Shown here in pieces: positions 1 to 9,900 of a DNA stretch of 64,000 bases. The notes below the pieces were generated by a model. The model was not told the origin of the DNA. It saw nothing but the letters and a program-made list of their open reading frames with translations, and did no database searches. The number at the start of each line of letters is the position of its first letter. The stretch's first letter is position 1. The stretch lies in NCBI RefSeq assembly GCF_000687475.1, contig NC_057320.1, forward strand, positions 2,294,001 to 2,358,000. Direction: 5' to 3'. This DNA comes from Ustilaginoidea virens (Eukaryota > Ascomycota > Sordariomycetes > Hypocreales > Clavicipitaceae). Made by a program: the position numbers and the translations under genes.

Positions 1-426
1 GCTAGTAAAGTTGAGTACCTAGTACTTACACACATTCCCTTACGCGCAAACATATAATGCATCATAAATTGATCACACCACTTTATCGTCGCAAATCTCG
101 ATGCACTACAAATGCACATTTCGCCACATATCTATAATATCACAGTATGGTCACGATATTCACATCAGATTGATTTCACTAGGAATGTTCTATGTTGGAA
201 TATTATGTATTTAAATCCCTAAATATTCCTACCTAAATAGTGGGAAGGAAGGAAGGATGGATGTATGCACGCAAGCAAGTATGCAGAATTAATGCACATC
301 AGATTGTCCCTACGCCTTAGTCTCGTATCTTATCTGTGCCGTTACTTTACCTTACTGCGATTTTACCATTCCACTGCCTTTATCCTTCGCATACTGCATT
401 ATCTTAGCAGGCGAAACCCTTTTGAC

Positions 427-756
427 ACCCTCTGCTAATATATTAAGAGCTTTATCTATTTCCTATAAATAAATAGATCCGGATAAGAAAACTAGATTTA
501 TAGATACTCCGATAATAGACTTAGGTAGTTAAATGGACTTACGTTTTCATACTCCCTCTATTAATATATTAAGAGCTTTTTTTATTTCTTATAAATAGAT
601 AGACCCAGATAAGAAAACTAGATTTATAGATACTCTAATAGCAGACCTAGGTAGTTAAATGGATTTACATTCTAGCACTCCCTTTACTAATATATTAAAA
701 GCTTTATCTATTTCCTACGAATAGATAGACCCAGATAAGAAAACTAGATTTATAGA
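427..756. repeat. 126-bp tandem repeat, about 2.6 copies
   Basis: A unit containing TAATATATTAA...AGCTTT and GATAAGAAAACTAGATTTA recurs with its anchor at 436, 562 and 688, an exact 126-bp period. Copies differ mainly by C/T and G/A transitions, as expected of RIP acting on a tandem repeat. Confidence 0.85.
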
Positions 757-978
757 TACTCCTACTATTAATAGCGATTATATAGACCTAAATTTATATT
801 AGAATAGACCATTCTTTATAATTTATACGATATTTAGTTTAAAGTTTAGAAATGGCTGCTTTTATTACCAGAAATGGGCTAATATTATAATAGGTTTCGC
901 GTTATTTTTATTACTAGTAGGTATTCATTTATTACATTTCTGGCGCATATACTATACTGATATACTTCTAGTATTTAC

Positions 979-1082
979 GTTTTTTTTATTATTAATAGAC
1001 GTTTCTTTTATTATTAATAAATGTTTCTTTTATTATTAACAGATGTTTCTTTTATTATTAATAGACGTTTCTTTATTACTTT
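979..1082. repeat. 22-bp tandem repeat, 4 copies
   Basis: The motif GTTTCTTTTATTATTAA begins at 1001, 1023 and 1045, with a shortened fourth copy at 1067, giving a 22-bp period in a T-rich stretch. No coding content is seen. Confidence 0.8.
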
Positions 1083-1422
1083 ACTGGCATAGATACTATA
1101 CAGACTCTTCTAGTCTTTATATTTAATACTTTTAGATAGAAATAGCGAGATAATTAGTAATAGATTGGCTTTACTTATAATATGCGCATATGCGCAGAAC
1201 TAAAGACACTTCAAATAAATACCTAGCTATAACCAGGCATTTAAACATTAATTTTAAGATCTCACAAGTGATACTTTATTGACTGTAGCCGCATAAGATA
1301 AAGATAGAGTATTAGGCTAGAATTACTATCTTGCGAGAAGTATGCTAGTTAAGGCGGCTTCTATCCTACGTTTTATACAATAAACTAAGTCTATTATTAT
1401 AGTCTTATATATCATAATACGC

Positions 1423-1576
1423 ATCGGTTAAAGCCTAATAGAATTTGCGCATTATAGGAATTATATCGGTTAGAGCTCAATAAAATTTGCGCATTATAGG
1501 AATCATATCGGTTAAAGCCCAATAGAATTTACGCATTATAGGAATCGTATCGGTTAAAGCCTAATAGAATTTGCGT
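1423..1576. repeat. 42-bp tandem repeat, about 3.7 copies
   Basis: Units starting ATCGGTT(A/G)(A/G)AGC begin at 1423, 1465, 1507 and 1549, an exact 42-bp period. Differences between copies are transitions. Function unknown. Confidence 0.88.
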
Positions 1577-1651
1577 ATCGTATCGGTCAGCCTATATCTA
1601 TAACCTAGGCATAGTCTTTTATCGCTACAATTATCACAACTATTTATAAAT

Positions 1652-1860
1652 ATCACTATCATCTCTTAGACTTATGAAAGGATATTTACTATTGCAGCAA
1701 ATATCTTTTCATTTACTGATAGTTTAAATGCATGCACAATTATCATTATCTTAATAGGCTTATTAGCGATAATACACGTCTATCCTATAAGTATTACTAT
1801 TATCTCTTAGTCTTATGAAAGGATATTTACTATCGCAGTAGGTATCTTTTTATTTACTGC
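1652..1860. repeat. Direct repeat pair of about 68 bp, 141 bp apart
   Basis: A segment containing ATCTCTTAG and CTTATGAAAGGATATTTACT occurs at about 1652-1719 and again at 1793-1860. The copies differ by transitions and by a few bases. The second copy is followed by unrelated sequence. Confidence 0.75.
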
Positions 1861-2187
1861 ACGCAATCACTTACTATAGGCAATATAATAGTGGGATGCT
1901 GATAGTAGTGTCGTAAGTCAGTCTACGATTATTAATAGTAGGACAGACTAAGACAGCATCGCAGCCTTATTGCTCATTTAATCAACTTATAGTAGTTACA
2001 GCTACTACATTAATATTAGGTATTAATAGAATGACCATCCGAACAGTCATGCAAGGGTCTGAATAGTGTCTTTTATAGTCATGATAGTCATATCCTTTAA
2101 TATTGTCACGACCCCTGTTATAGGCGGTCAAGGGCTGTTGAGGGCGGTTATAGACAGTCACTAGGACACGGGGTGGCGCGCGAAGGT

Positions 2188-2408
2188 ATCTAAGAAAGGG
2201 GAAAGGAAGCAAAAGAGGGTAATTATACAATATGGCCTTTTTATGCGTGTGCCGCTGTTATGTGTATCGGCGCGGTCGGGCCGGGCTGCCTGCGTGCCCT
2301 ACCGGGCTCAGGGGCATAGGGGCAAAAGTGGCCACATCGTGCGCAACGGTGTGCGGCACATCCGTCGCAGTGTGCCCAATTGGGCACCTTGCGACAGCGA
2401 TTCCGACA
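2188..2408 (-). mobile_element. Truncated LTR of the D-family copia element
   Basis: This is the reverse complement of most of the 332-bp LTR seen complete at 13221-13552 and 50075-50406. It ends with GCGATTCCGACA, the complement of the LTR start TGTCGGAATCGC, but lacks the other end, which would read TGTTGATATAAACTC. It is less mutated than the copies in the nested block and still shows the GGGCCGGGCTGCC and GTGCCCAATTGGGCAC segments. No internal element sequence adjoins it. Confidence 0.85.
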
Positions 2409-2675
2409 GTATTATTTACTTTTTTTTGTTTTTGCCTTTTATATTTGACTTTGCCTTATTCCTTAAGCTTATCGACTTCTTGGCTTAGCACCTTCTGAAT
2501 AGCTTTATATCTTGCAACAATAAGGATTCTAATACTCAGCATTTAGCAGCCTAATAAGAAACAGGTACCTGCTAGGTATTTAGCAAAAAGTGGGTCCAGT
2601 ACAAAAGCTGAACTTCAGCACTTTTAAAGGGATGAGATAAAGTATACTTTTTACTCAGTGATTTTACAAGGTTAA
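2409..2675. other. AT-rich spacer, no gene seen
   Basis: Transition zone between the LTR fragment and the gene island. It holds T-runs and short CAGCACTTT-like segments but no open frame or recognisable element. Confidence 0.5.
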
Positions 2676-2815
2676 GTGCTAGGCAAGAGGCACTAGGCAG
2701 GAGGCACTAAATAGAAGGCACTAGACGGAGGCATTGGGCAGACGGCACCAGGCAGGTGGAAGGCACCAGGTGGAAGGCACCAGGCAAAAGGCACTAGGCA
2801 CCAGGCAACGGGCCA
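2676..2815. repeat. AGGCAC(C/T)AGGC minisatellite
   Basis: About ten imperfect units based on AGGCACTAGGC or AGGCACCAGGTGGA, roughly 11-14 bp each. The repeat marks the left edge of the GC-richer gene island. An antisense reading frame through it is compositional and is not called. Confidence 0.8.
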
Positions 2816-2829
2816 GGGAGGCAGGGCCC

Positions 2830-3243
2830 GGGGGCTAGTTGGCAATCGCCACACCCACTTGCCGCCCACACCCCCTCTCCACTCTCGCCCTATCCCAAAG
2901 TAGAAGCGACACAAGACAGCGGCAAGTACTACAAGTACATCAAGTACACCGAGCCTCATCGGACCTCTCCATAACCATACATGAAATCGCACATTTACTT
3001 CATGCCAGCTCTGCAGCCCCTCACCTTTCAAACTTTGTCTGTGCATTTGACTTTTTCCACGCTCTTCATCATTCTCGACAGGCTCATCACCAAGTAACAA
3101 TATCATCTTTCTCCCGTCCTCGCCCCCCTCCCCCCCCCACCCTCAACCATCGGATTGCACAGTCTTAGACTTGACACTTGGTCTGCACTCCGTACCCGTT
3201 CAAAGATTGGAGGGGGCGAGTCATTGCCAGCCGAGCTTCTCAA
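2830..3243 (+). promoter_or_regulatory. Upstream region of the Myb gene with pyrimidine tract
   Basis: About 400 bp of CT-rich sequence precede the Myb gene, with a strong C/T tract at about 3108-3152. Such tracts commonly sit near transcription starts in filamentous fungi. No TATA box is obvious. The assignment rests on position and composition only. Confidence 0.5.
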
Positions 3244-3306
3244 GTACGTCGCTTTAGCATGAATGGGGGGTGTTTTGAGCTCTTGGTATCCTAACTAGGT
3301 GCTCAG
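3244..3306 (+). other. Predicted 5'UTR intron of the Myb gene
   Basis: A 63-nt segment begins GTACGT, contains the branch-site consensus CTAAC at 3291-3295 and ends GCTCAG at 3306. It lies 13 nt upstream of the ATG at 3320. Length and signals fit fungal introns. If it is spliced, the ATG triplets at 3259 and 3263 are removed from the leader. Confidence 0.6.
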
Positions 3307-3319
3307 AACTTGCTCCGCC

Positions 3320-4510
3320 ATGACTTCCCCGGCGCTCCAAAAGAGAGGTCCGTGGTCGAGTCATGAGGACAACGTCCTCATGGATCTAGTGGACTCCCAT
3401 GGTGCTCTCAACTGGGTTCAAATCTCAACGACCCTGGGCACACGCACACCAAAGCAGTGCCGGGAACGATATCATCAAAACCTCAAACCGTCGCTCAACC
3501 ACGGTCCCATCACCCGGGAGGAAGGCGAGATAATTGAAAGACTGGTGGGTGAAATTGGGAAAAGGTGGGCCGAGATTGCTCGTCGTCTTCATGGACGAAG
3601 CGACAACGCTGTGAAGAATTGGTGGAACGGTAGTCAGAACCGCCGGAAGCGTCAGGACCGGCGCCGCGTTGCCGATTCCTCTGGCTCGCGCGATCCTGCC
3701 CTTCTCTCTGGACCGTTGCCAATTCTGAACCCAAGTTCCAGGCCTCCTAGTGCATATCCGACGTCTCCAAGGTCGGGCCACGGCCAAGGCCACGGTCAAG
3801 GCCACGGTCAAGGCCACGGCCAAGGCCACGGTCAAGGCCACGGCCAAGGCCACGGTCAAGGCCACGGCCAAGGGGACAGTCACGGCCACGGGCACAGTCA
3901 CAGTCACGACTACAGTCGCAGTCATGATTACAGTCAAATTCACGGCCACGAGAACAGTCATGGCCACAGTCGCGAAAACAGTCACGGCCACAGTCGCAAT
4001 CCACGCGCCTTCCCGTGGTGGGATACCCACTTTCCCTCGCCATGCTCCTCTGAACCGGCCGAATCTGATTCCGGGTCCAACTATACGACTTCTCCGGCGA
4101 ATAGGTCGCAATCCCTTCAGTTACCCGAAGCCCCTGTCGAGCTACCACCGCTCTGTGACATTCGCCGGTTCAGTGCACCAGAATCACAACTACCCGGGGT
4201 AAGTGCGATAGGCCGTAGCCAGCCGGACGACCATGACATGAATCGACTGCCACCAGTGCTACTTGAGCGACAAGTTGTAACAGCGCCGGCTTCTCCTACA
4301 TTACCGCAATATCAGAAGGAGCTACAGCGACAGCAACAACGAGAGCAACAACGAGGGCGACAACGAGGGCGACCACTAGAGCGACAAGAGCAACAAGAGT
4401 ATCGCACTTCACCAGCCCAGCCATCAAACGCAAACCAAGCCACCATCAACGAGCAAAAGTCGTCCTGTGATATAAGCGATAGGATGAAGCTTGAAAAACT
4501 ATTGGCCTAG
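3320..4510 (+). CDS. flbD: FlbD/RCA-1-like Myb DNA-binding transcription factor
   Basis: Nuclear two-repeat Myb regulator of 396 residues. FlbD (Aspergillus) and RCA-1 (Neurospora) proteins regulate asexual development. The first Myb repeat (about residues 9-58) has GPW at 10-12, NW at 31-32 and KQCRERYHQNLKPS, with Cys47 in the place of the redox-sensitive cysteine of c-Myb. The second repeat (about 62-104) has KRWAEIARRL and the recognition stretch SDNAVKNWWNG. Its first tryptophan is replaced (ITREEG), as in FlbD. The ATG at 3320 is chosen because the protein then begins MTSPALQKRGPW like FlbD; the frame extends upstream only to a GTG. The C-terminal two-thirds is low complexity: GHGQ repeats, a His/Ser-rich stretch and a Gln/Arg-rich tail. 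One uninterrupted exon. Convergent with the O-GlcNAc transferase gene. Family assignment is strong; strict orthology to flbD is inferred. Confidence 0.9.
   Translation: MTSPALQKRGPWSSHEDNVLMDLVDSHGALNWVQISTTLGTRTPKQCRERYHQNLKPSLNHGPITREEGEIIERLVGEIGKRWAEIARRLHGRSDNAVKNWWNGSQNRRKRQDRRRVADSSGSRDPALLSGPLPILNPSSRPPSAYPTSPRSGHGQGHGQGHGQGHGQGHGQGHGQGHGQGHGQGDSHGHGHSHSHDYSRSHDYSQIHGHENSHGHSRENSHGHSRNPRAFPWWDTHFPSPCSSEPAESDSGSNYTTSPANRSQSLQLPEAPVELPPLCDIRRFSAPESQLPGVSAIGRSQPDDHDMNRLPPVLLERQVVTAPASPTLPQYQKELQRQQQREQQRGRQRGRPLERQEQQEYRTSPAQPSNANQATINEQKSSCDISDRMKLEKLLA
3776..3871 (+). repeat. In-frame 12-bp minisatellite encoding (GHGQ)8
   Basis: Eight consecutive 12-nt units GGCCACGG(T/C)CAA(G) encode Gly-His-Gly-Gln repeats from about residue 153 of the Myb protein. 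A looser Gly/Ser/His stretch follows to about 4,000. The unit length is a multiple of three, so copy changes would keep the frame. The same periodicity creates long antisense open frames, which I do not call. Confidence 0.92.
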
Positions 4511-4814
4511 GGATATGGAGGTGTGACTTTTGGGGAAATGATGAAGGGACGTTGATCCCGACGACGTCTTCAAACTCGGCGACGGCCCGAACTTGGAAGG
4601 CATCATGGCATACATGCCATAGGCCGTGGCTCATGACACAAGGGTCGGACGTTCACGCCTTGGTCCGAGACAAGACAAGCCCCGTTTCAATGTCCCCATT
4701 GCAATCAGTGCTGTGGGGGGAGAGGCAGGGGCAACTATCGGATGGAACACCGTTACGACTCAATTACCCAACCCCCCTGACCCTGACGCCTTGACGTCTC
4801 GCTTCAGCTGGCCT

Positions 4815-4856
<42 letters not shown>

Positions 4857-6829
4857 CCCTTTTGTTTCTCCTTTGTATCGTTAATACCCATGGGCGACAG
4901 CGAGCTTTGATACGCTATACTTGGGCCTCGGTGCACTGGAGCCGGTACTGTGGTCTGCGCACAACCATTCCCCCAACGTCTAGCTAGCAGAAATAGGTAA
5001 TAAGTGTGGGGGTGAGCGATGTATCCTAACAATAGATAATAGATTCATGCTGGAACAATGCACGTTGATTCAGATGGGCGGCAGTGCCAGTGACGGAGAA
5101 CACACCGAAACAATGCCTTTGCGCCAGTCGTCACAGCCCAACCACAACCTAGTGATGGAGGTCGGGAAGAAGACTGACCAGACAACTTCTCCTGGAGTAT
5201 GCACGGCACCACGCCAGCCAGCTCCTAAACCAAGCCTGGGTGCCGACAAGTCGAGTCCATACGCCCAGTCGACACCAAGCTCAAATCCGCATGGCGAACT
5301 TGGCCGACATTGACCATTTTCCCGGGGAGGGGGGGATAACCTTGTCCGTGTGGTTCAACCAAGGCCACGAAAGGTTTCCAAAGATGGTGTCGTGCACGTA
5401 GCAAGCCCCCACCCCCGCCAAGTTCAACAGCAGGCGCCGACATCGCGTTCGATTTGAGCAAGTTTTATCGCGACTACAAGACGAGGGAGAAGTCGTTGGC
5501 ACCGCCGCGTCGTCCCCATGAGTCATCAAAAGGGTATCAGGGCGAAGCTCCATGGCCAGTAGCGGCAACGCAACGAGAACTAGAGGCTTGAAACGGAGCA
5601 TCGCAGCCTATCGTGTGTCGGAAGCCAAGAGTCTGAAAGTCAAAGATATGGCGTGCCATCGCCCGTAGAATCAGGCCATAATTCCCGTAGCTCATTCTGT
5701 AGTCCGACGTGCTTTCCAGTGGTGTTGAAATTAAGTTGCGGCTAGGATGGCGGCTAGGATGGCGGCTAGGATGGCGGATGGCGGATGGCAGATGACGCCT
5801 CGTTTTGAAGTGCAGAATCCAGGCAGATGCAAGGTGGAAGTCAATCGGAGGTGGGGCGCCAAGGCCCTTTTTTTTTCCCCTTGGTTTGGGGGGGCCGGGG
5901 GAGGGCGGGGAGGGGAGGTGCTGGGGGGGTGTGTGTGTTGTGGGGGGGGGGTGTTTTTCTTTTTGGCTTCGGAGGCTTGATATGGTGATGAGCCAGGTGG
6001 GTGGGGGAGGCAATGTGTGTCAGGCAATGTGATGTGTGTCCAGGCACTCGGTACTCCGTAGTTACTGTGTGTGCAGGCACTACCACCACTCCGCACACAG
6101 TAGCTCTACCGTTGGCACGCACGGTACACGAAGCCCCCAAAACGCCCATGCAAACAACCAATGCCGACACCATGCCGCGCCAGTGAAAACTCAAAGCACG
6201 ACATCTACGCCAACTAGCAACGAGAACAAAGGCTTCAGTCTCACGCCTTCCCAAGCCAGGAACGGAGTCCCCGCTCTGTGGCCTAGAGGAAGCGCCTGGC
6301 CAAAGTGAATATGCCCTCAAGTCAGGTCATGTCAAGGAAAGAGGGTGGAGCATTGCGCGGTATGCATGCACGCCTTGAGCTTATAGGGAGGTGATTCATC
6401 CCGGGAGCATTTGCTACACCCAAGCCCGACAAGTTAGTTACCCACACAAAAGGAACAACTATACCCTTGGTGGCACGTCAAGCTTCTGACAAAGGTCCTA
6501 GTGACAAAACCGCAGACCCCTTTGTGGCGGCAGACACTGAGCATCAAGTTGATGTAGTGCCGGATGAGGTTTAACCCGCGTTCTTCTCTCTATGCTAAAA
6601 AGATTGGAAGAAAAAGAAGAAGAAGAAAAAGAAGAAAAAGAAAACAGACGAGCACGTATTGACGGCGGTGGCCCAAAAAATGCAAGGCGGGGAATAACAA
6701 CAACAACAACAACAACAACCGCTTCGAAATCCGGAGCGAATGATTTCTGAATCACGCCAAGAATCTTGCCACCGCCAGCTATACTGTGCGCATGCATGCA
6801 TGTCGTCGTCGTTTCTCGTCAGGGTCGTT

Positions 6830-6861
<32 letters not shown>

Positions 6862-6911
6862 CTTCGTCGTCATGCCTGCTATTTGCACTTGTAATCCTCC
6901 CCAAACTTCCA
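4511..6911. other. Convergent intergenic region, no supported gene
   Basis: About 2.4 kb between the stop codons of the two convergent genes, not RIP-mutated. It contains a run of 38 T at 4817-4854, three units of a 12-bp ATGGCGGCTAGG repeat near 5741-5776, G-runs at 5888-5952, an AAG-rich purine stretch at 6596-6650, an (AAC)n run at 6694-6719 and a GTCGTT-type microsatellite at about 6801-6872. Short reading frames occur but are compositional and resemble no family I recognise. The 3' UTRs of both genes must lie here. Confidence 0.65.
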
Positions 6912-9900
6912 TCAGAGGAATATATCACCGCCGGTGCCATTGACCCAACGCCGCCATGCCTCTTCGTAAGCCATCTCCAGGTCGTTGACCCATCGCTGGG
7001 TGTCGAACAAGCCGCACTGCCACTTGTTATCCCACAACAGTCTTCGAATACTGGCCAAGCGGCCCTTGGCCTGGGCATATCCTGTCCCGTTCGCTGTATA
7101 TGTCGCGCCATTCGCCAAAGCCACTGCTCGCTGTTCGTACTCTTCCTCGCTGCTGGCGATGAGTTCGGCTGCGATTTGTTCGCCTTCGACCGAACGGGGG
7201 AGTGCTCCCCGTAAAATGGACGCGGCCATACGAGAGCACATTTTGTACGCATATCGCGGCAGGGTGAGAAGCGGAGTACTCGACCACAGTACATCGGCAG
7301 CTGTGGTGTGCGCGTTGCACTCGGGAGTGTCGAGAAACAAGTCACAAACCCTGGCTCGCGATATATGCTGGCTTTTTGGAGCCACATCGGTGAAGAAAAT
7401 TCTGTTTGCGACTTCGGATCCCGCCCAGGCCCTTGCAGTTGCTCGCAAATTACTCTCGCCAGGTTCAGGAAATCGTAGTAACCACAACACCGCCCGCGGG
7501 GCCCGCGACAGAATCCGCAGCCAAGATCGAAACGTAGTGGGATCAATCTGTATGCGCTCCGTCAGCATGCCGGACCCTCCTTTCTGCGAGGACCAAAGTC
7601 AACAGTAAACCGGAACAAAACAGAAACCCACCTTGTAGAGCTGGTTAAAGTTGCCTAAAATAATGGCATCATCTTCCAGCGCTGGGAACAGCTCCTTCCG
7701 CATCTCCCACCTCTTACGCTCGACCTCATCCCAGGTGATGCCATTCTCACCCGAGGCACAGGATTGCGCATGGTCGCAGCAGAAGAATGTATCACGGCAG
7801 AAGATCACGTTTTCCGAGTACATCCAGTCGCCCTTCATGCCTTCGTTGTCGTCGCAAAAGAGGTCCTCTATCGAAATATTATCTCTCCAGGGGCGGAGAG
7901 TCGTAGCTGGGACAGCCGTCTTATCGGCAAGGATGTAATCACACCACTCTGCGCCTAACGTACCAGCGAACCCCATGAATGACATCTGGATCGGAGCTGG
8001 CCTGGCGGCAAATATCTCGTTGCGTGCGCCACGAGTGTAGCCGTTCAGGTTAACCAAGATATGAACGTTGTCGCGTGAGATTTGGCCAAGTAGTCTATCT
8101 GGGGACCAACTGCTGACATCTCGAAACACCGGTGCTTCCTTTTCAATCTGCAGCCGATGAACGGACCCATCGCTTGCAGTTGTGGCATAGCAAATTGCTC
8201 GTACTCGCTTTGTGTCGTGAAGGCCGAACGACGATTGCATCCTTGCCGCATGTTAGCTTCAGTTGCATGAGGGGGTGAGGGGAACCCAAACAGCAAAACC
8301 AAAAATGAGCTGCAGAAACTCACAAATGTGCCAAGGGATGATTATTAAAATCCGAGGAAATATATCCCACGTTCAAATGCGGGCGGGGTGGCGAAGGCGG
8401 CGGATAGATCATCGATGGTATCCAAGGCGATCGAAGCGTCGAGCATGATATTCGGAGAGCGTTCCGTTGCGCTATCACCCGTATTTGGCTTGCGGATAAC
8501 GGGCAAGTGAAGGTATGAAAAGGCAGGACGGTGGGAGCGGATGGGACAGTCAGGCTCGGGGGTAATCTCGGCCTGACATACCGCGATGGACCATGTCTTC
8601 CCGTCACATGCAGATCTCTGTACCAATTTCTCTGCATCACCTTGGCGGCGCGCTCTATCAAACGCACCAAACGGGACCCTTCCCAAGGTTTTCCAGCCCA
8701 TTCATGAAGAGCCTCATCCAGCTTGAAGGATGGGTCCTTGCACAAATGCTGCAGTTGTTCCATCAGTCCGCTTATAGCAGAATCGTGTAGTACGCCTAGC
8801 CCCCAATGGCATGCGTCCCTCAGTTGCTGGGTGACAATTTCAACCACGCGTTGCGTGAGGCCGCTGCCGCGTTCGCTGGCTTGAACATCAACAAGCCCCC
8901 CGTTAGCATCGACGTGCCATCGGTCAAACCTTCCAGACTCCAGCAGAACGCCGCCACGACCATGCCAGTTGCAAACAGAGTTCAAGGCCGTGAAGAGTCC
9001 ACATACTGCCTCCGCAAACTCTGGGTTTGCATGTACTGCACGTCGATAGTACAATATTGCATCGTTGATTCGCCCCTTGTCTTTGATAGCGTTGGCAAGA
9101 TTTGTTAAAGCAATGTCAAACCTGCCGTCGCAAGACACTGCGCGCTCGTACATTTGTATGGCTAAATCCAGTTGACCAACATCTTTCAGTAAGCTGCCCA
9201 GATTTGTGTGAAGATGAACGTGGTTTGGATCGAGGCGAAGACCGTAGTTGTAGTACGACAAGGCCAAAGCAAGACCACTCCCGGGGTTGATTCCAGGTAT
9301 TTGCGTCTGCGATGAAACTCTCGTAGCCTCGAGGGATGACGTTGCAGGCAATTGCTGAATTCCAGCCAAAAGGATGCCAACATTATTGGCTGTAGACGGG
9401 CTTTCCTGAAGAGATAAAGACAGATAGTACAGAGAAAGTATATCCCCCACTTGCGAGGAGCCACGGAACAAGTATGAGTTGGAGCTGCCACTAGACATGG
9501 AGTCCTGCAAGATTTTAGCAAGAGACAAAAGCGAATTGCTCGTTGTCTGCACTGCCGCGCGCTTCGAGAGACTGTTGCGAAGGAATACCAGACCAGGAAG
9601 CTCACCGCTGCTACCGAACACCAGACGGGAGGTGTGTCTAGCCTTCTCCGGAGGGAGCATCGGTAGCGCGGGAGTGTGTGTCCTGTTACCCTCCGCTATT
9701 TGCTGTCCGTCTTGTGCTGTTAATGCATACTGGATACGACAGATCAACTCTTGTATATTAGTGACCTGCCGCCCTATGCTGATCAATACGGCTTCTTGAA
9801 ACGCTTCTGCTGCGCGCTGAACGTCCCTCCTACCATACAGTATGGTGCCTTTGGCGTGGACCAGGGCCAAAATCCTTCCGTTTTTGAGTCCTGGTAGCAT

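Larger units (their letters stand above)
1..2187. other. AT-rich repeat-derived DNA without a recognisable gene
   Basis: Very TA-rich sequence with stops in all frames and no reading frame I can assign to a family. It contains at least four local tandem repeats, listed separately. Base composition matches the RIP-mutated block at the other end of the window and contrasts with the gene island from about 2,650. I infer mutated remnants of old repeats. Confidence 0.6.

Noticed and set aside
427..1590. CRISPR-like or telomeric arrays
   Set aside because: The repeats are directly adjacent units without unique spacers, in a eukaryotic genome, and no telomere-type hexamer runs are present.
2104..2187. 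TGTCACGACCCC at 2104 looks like the start of another LTR
   Set aside because: No partner copy, LTR end or duplication can be seen, so it cannot be called.
2693..3168. Overlapping 109-137 codon frames upstream of the Myb gene
   Set aside because: They run through the minisatellite and the pyrimidine-rich leader, and their composition is low complexity with no family resemblance.
3425..4111. 228-codon minus-strand frame (and others at 3747-4148) opposite the Myb gene
   Set aside because: Created by the 12-bp repeat and high GC of the sense gene. The translation is repetitive Val/Ala or Arg/Gly with no domain, while the sense strand has a clear Myb domain.
4817..4854. 38-T run as a terminator or LINE poly-A tail
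   Set aside because: No LINE sequence or target duplication adjoins it, and such homopolymers are common in the surrounding low-complexity DNA.
5047..6320. Several 80-160 codon frames in the convergent intergenic region
   Set aside because: Mutually overlapping on both strands, driven by G/C-runs and simple repeats, without splice-consistent extension or recognisable domains.
6985..9799. Plus-strand frames of 60-207 codons within 6985-9799
   Set aside because: Antisense shadows of the O-GlcNAc transferase exons, whose minus-strand motifs are unambiguous.
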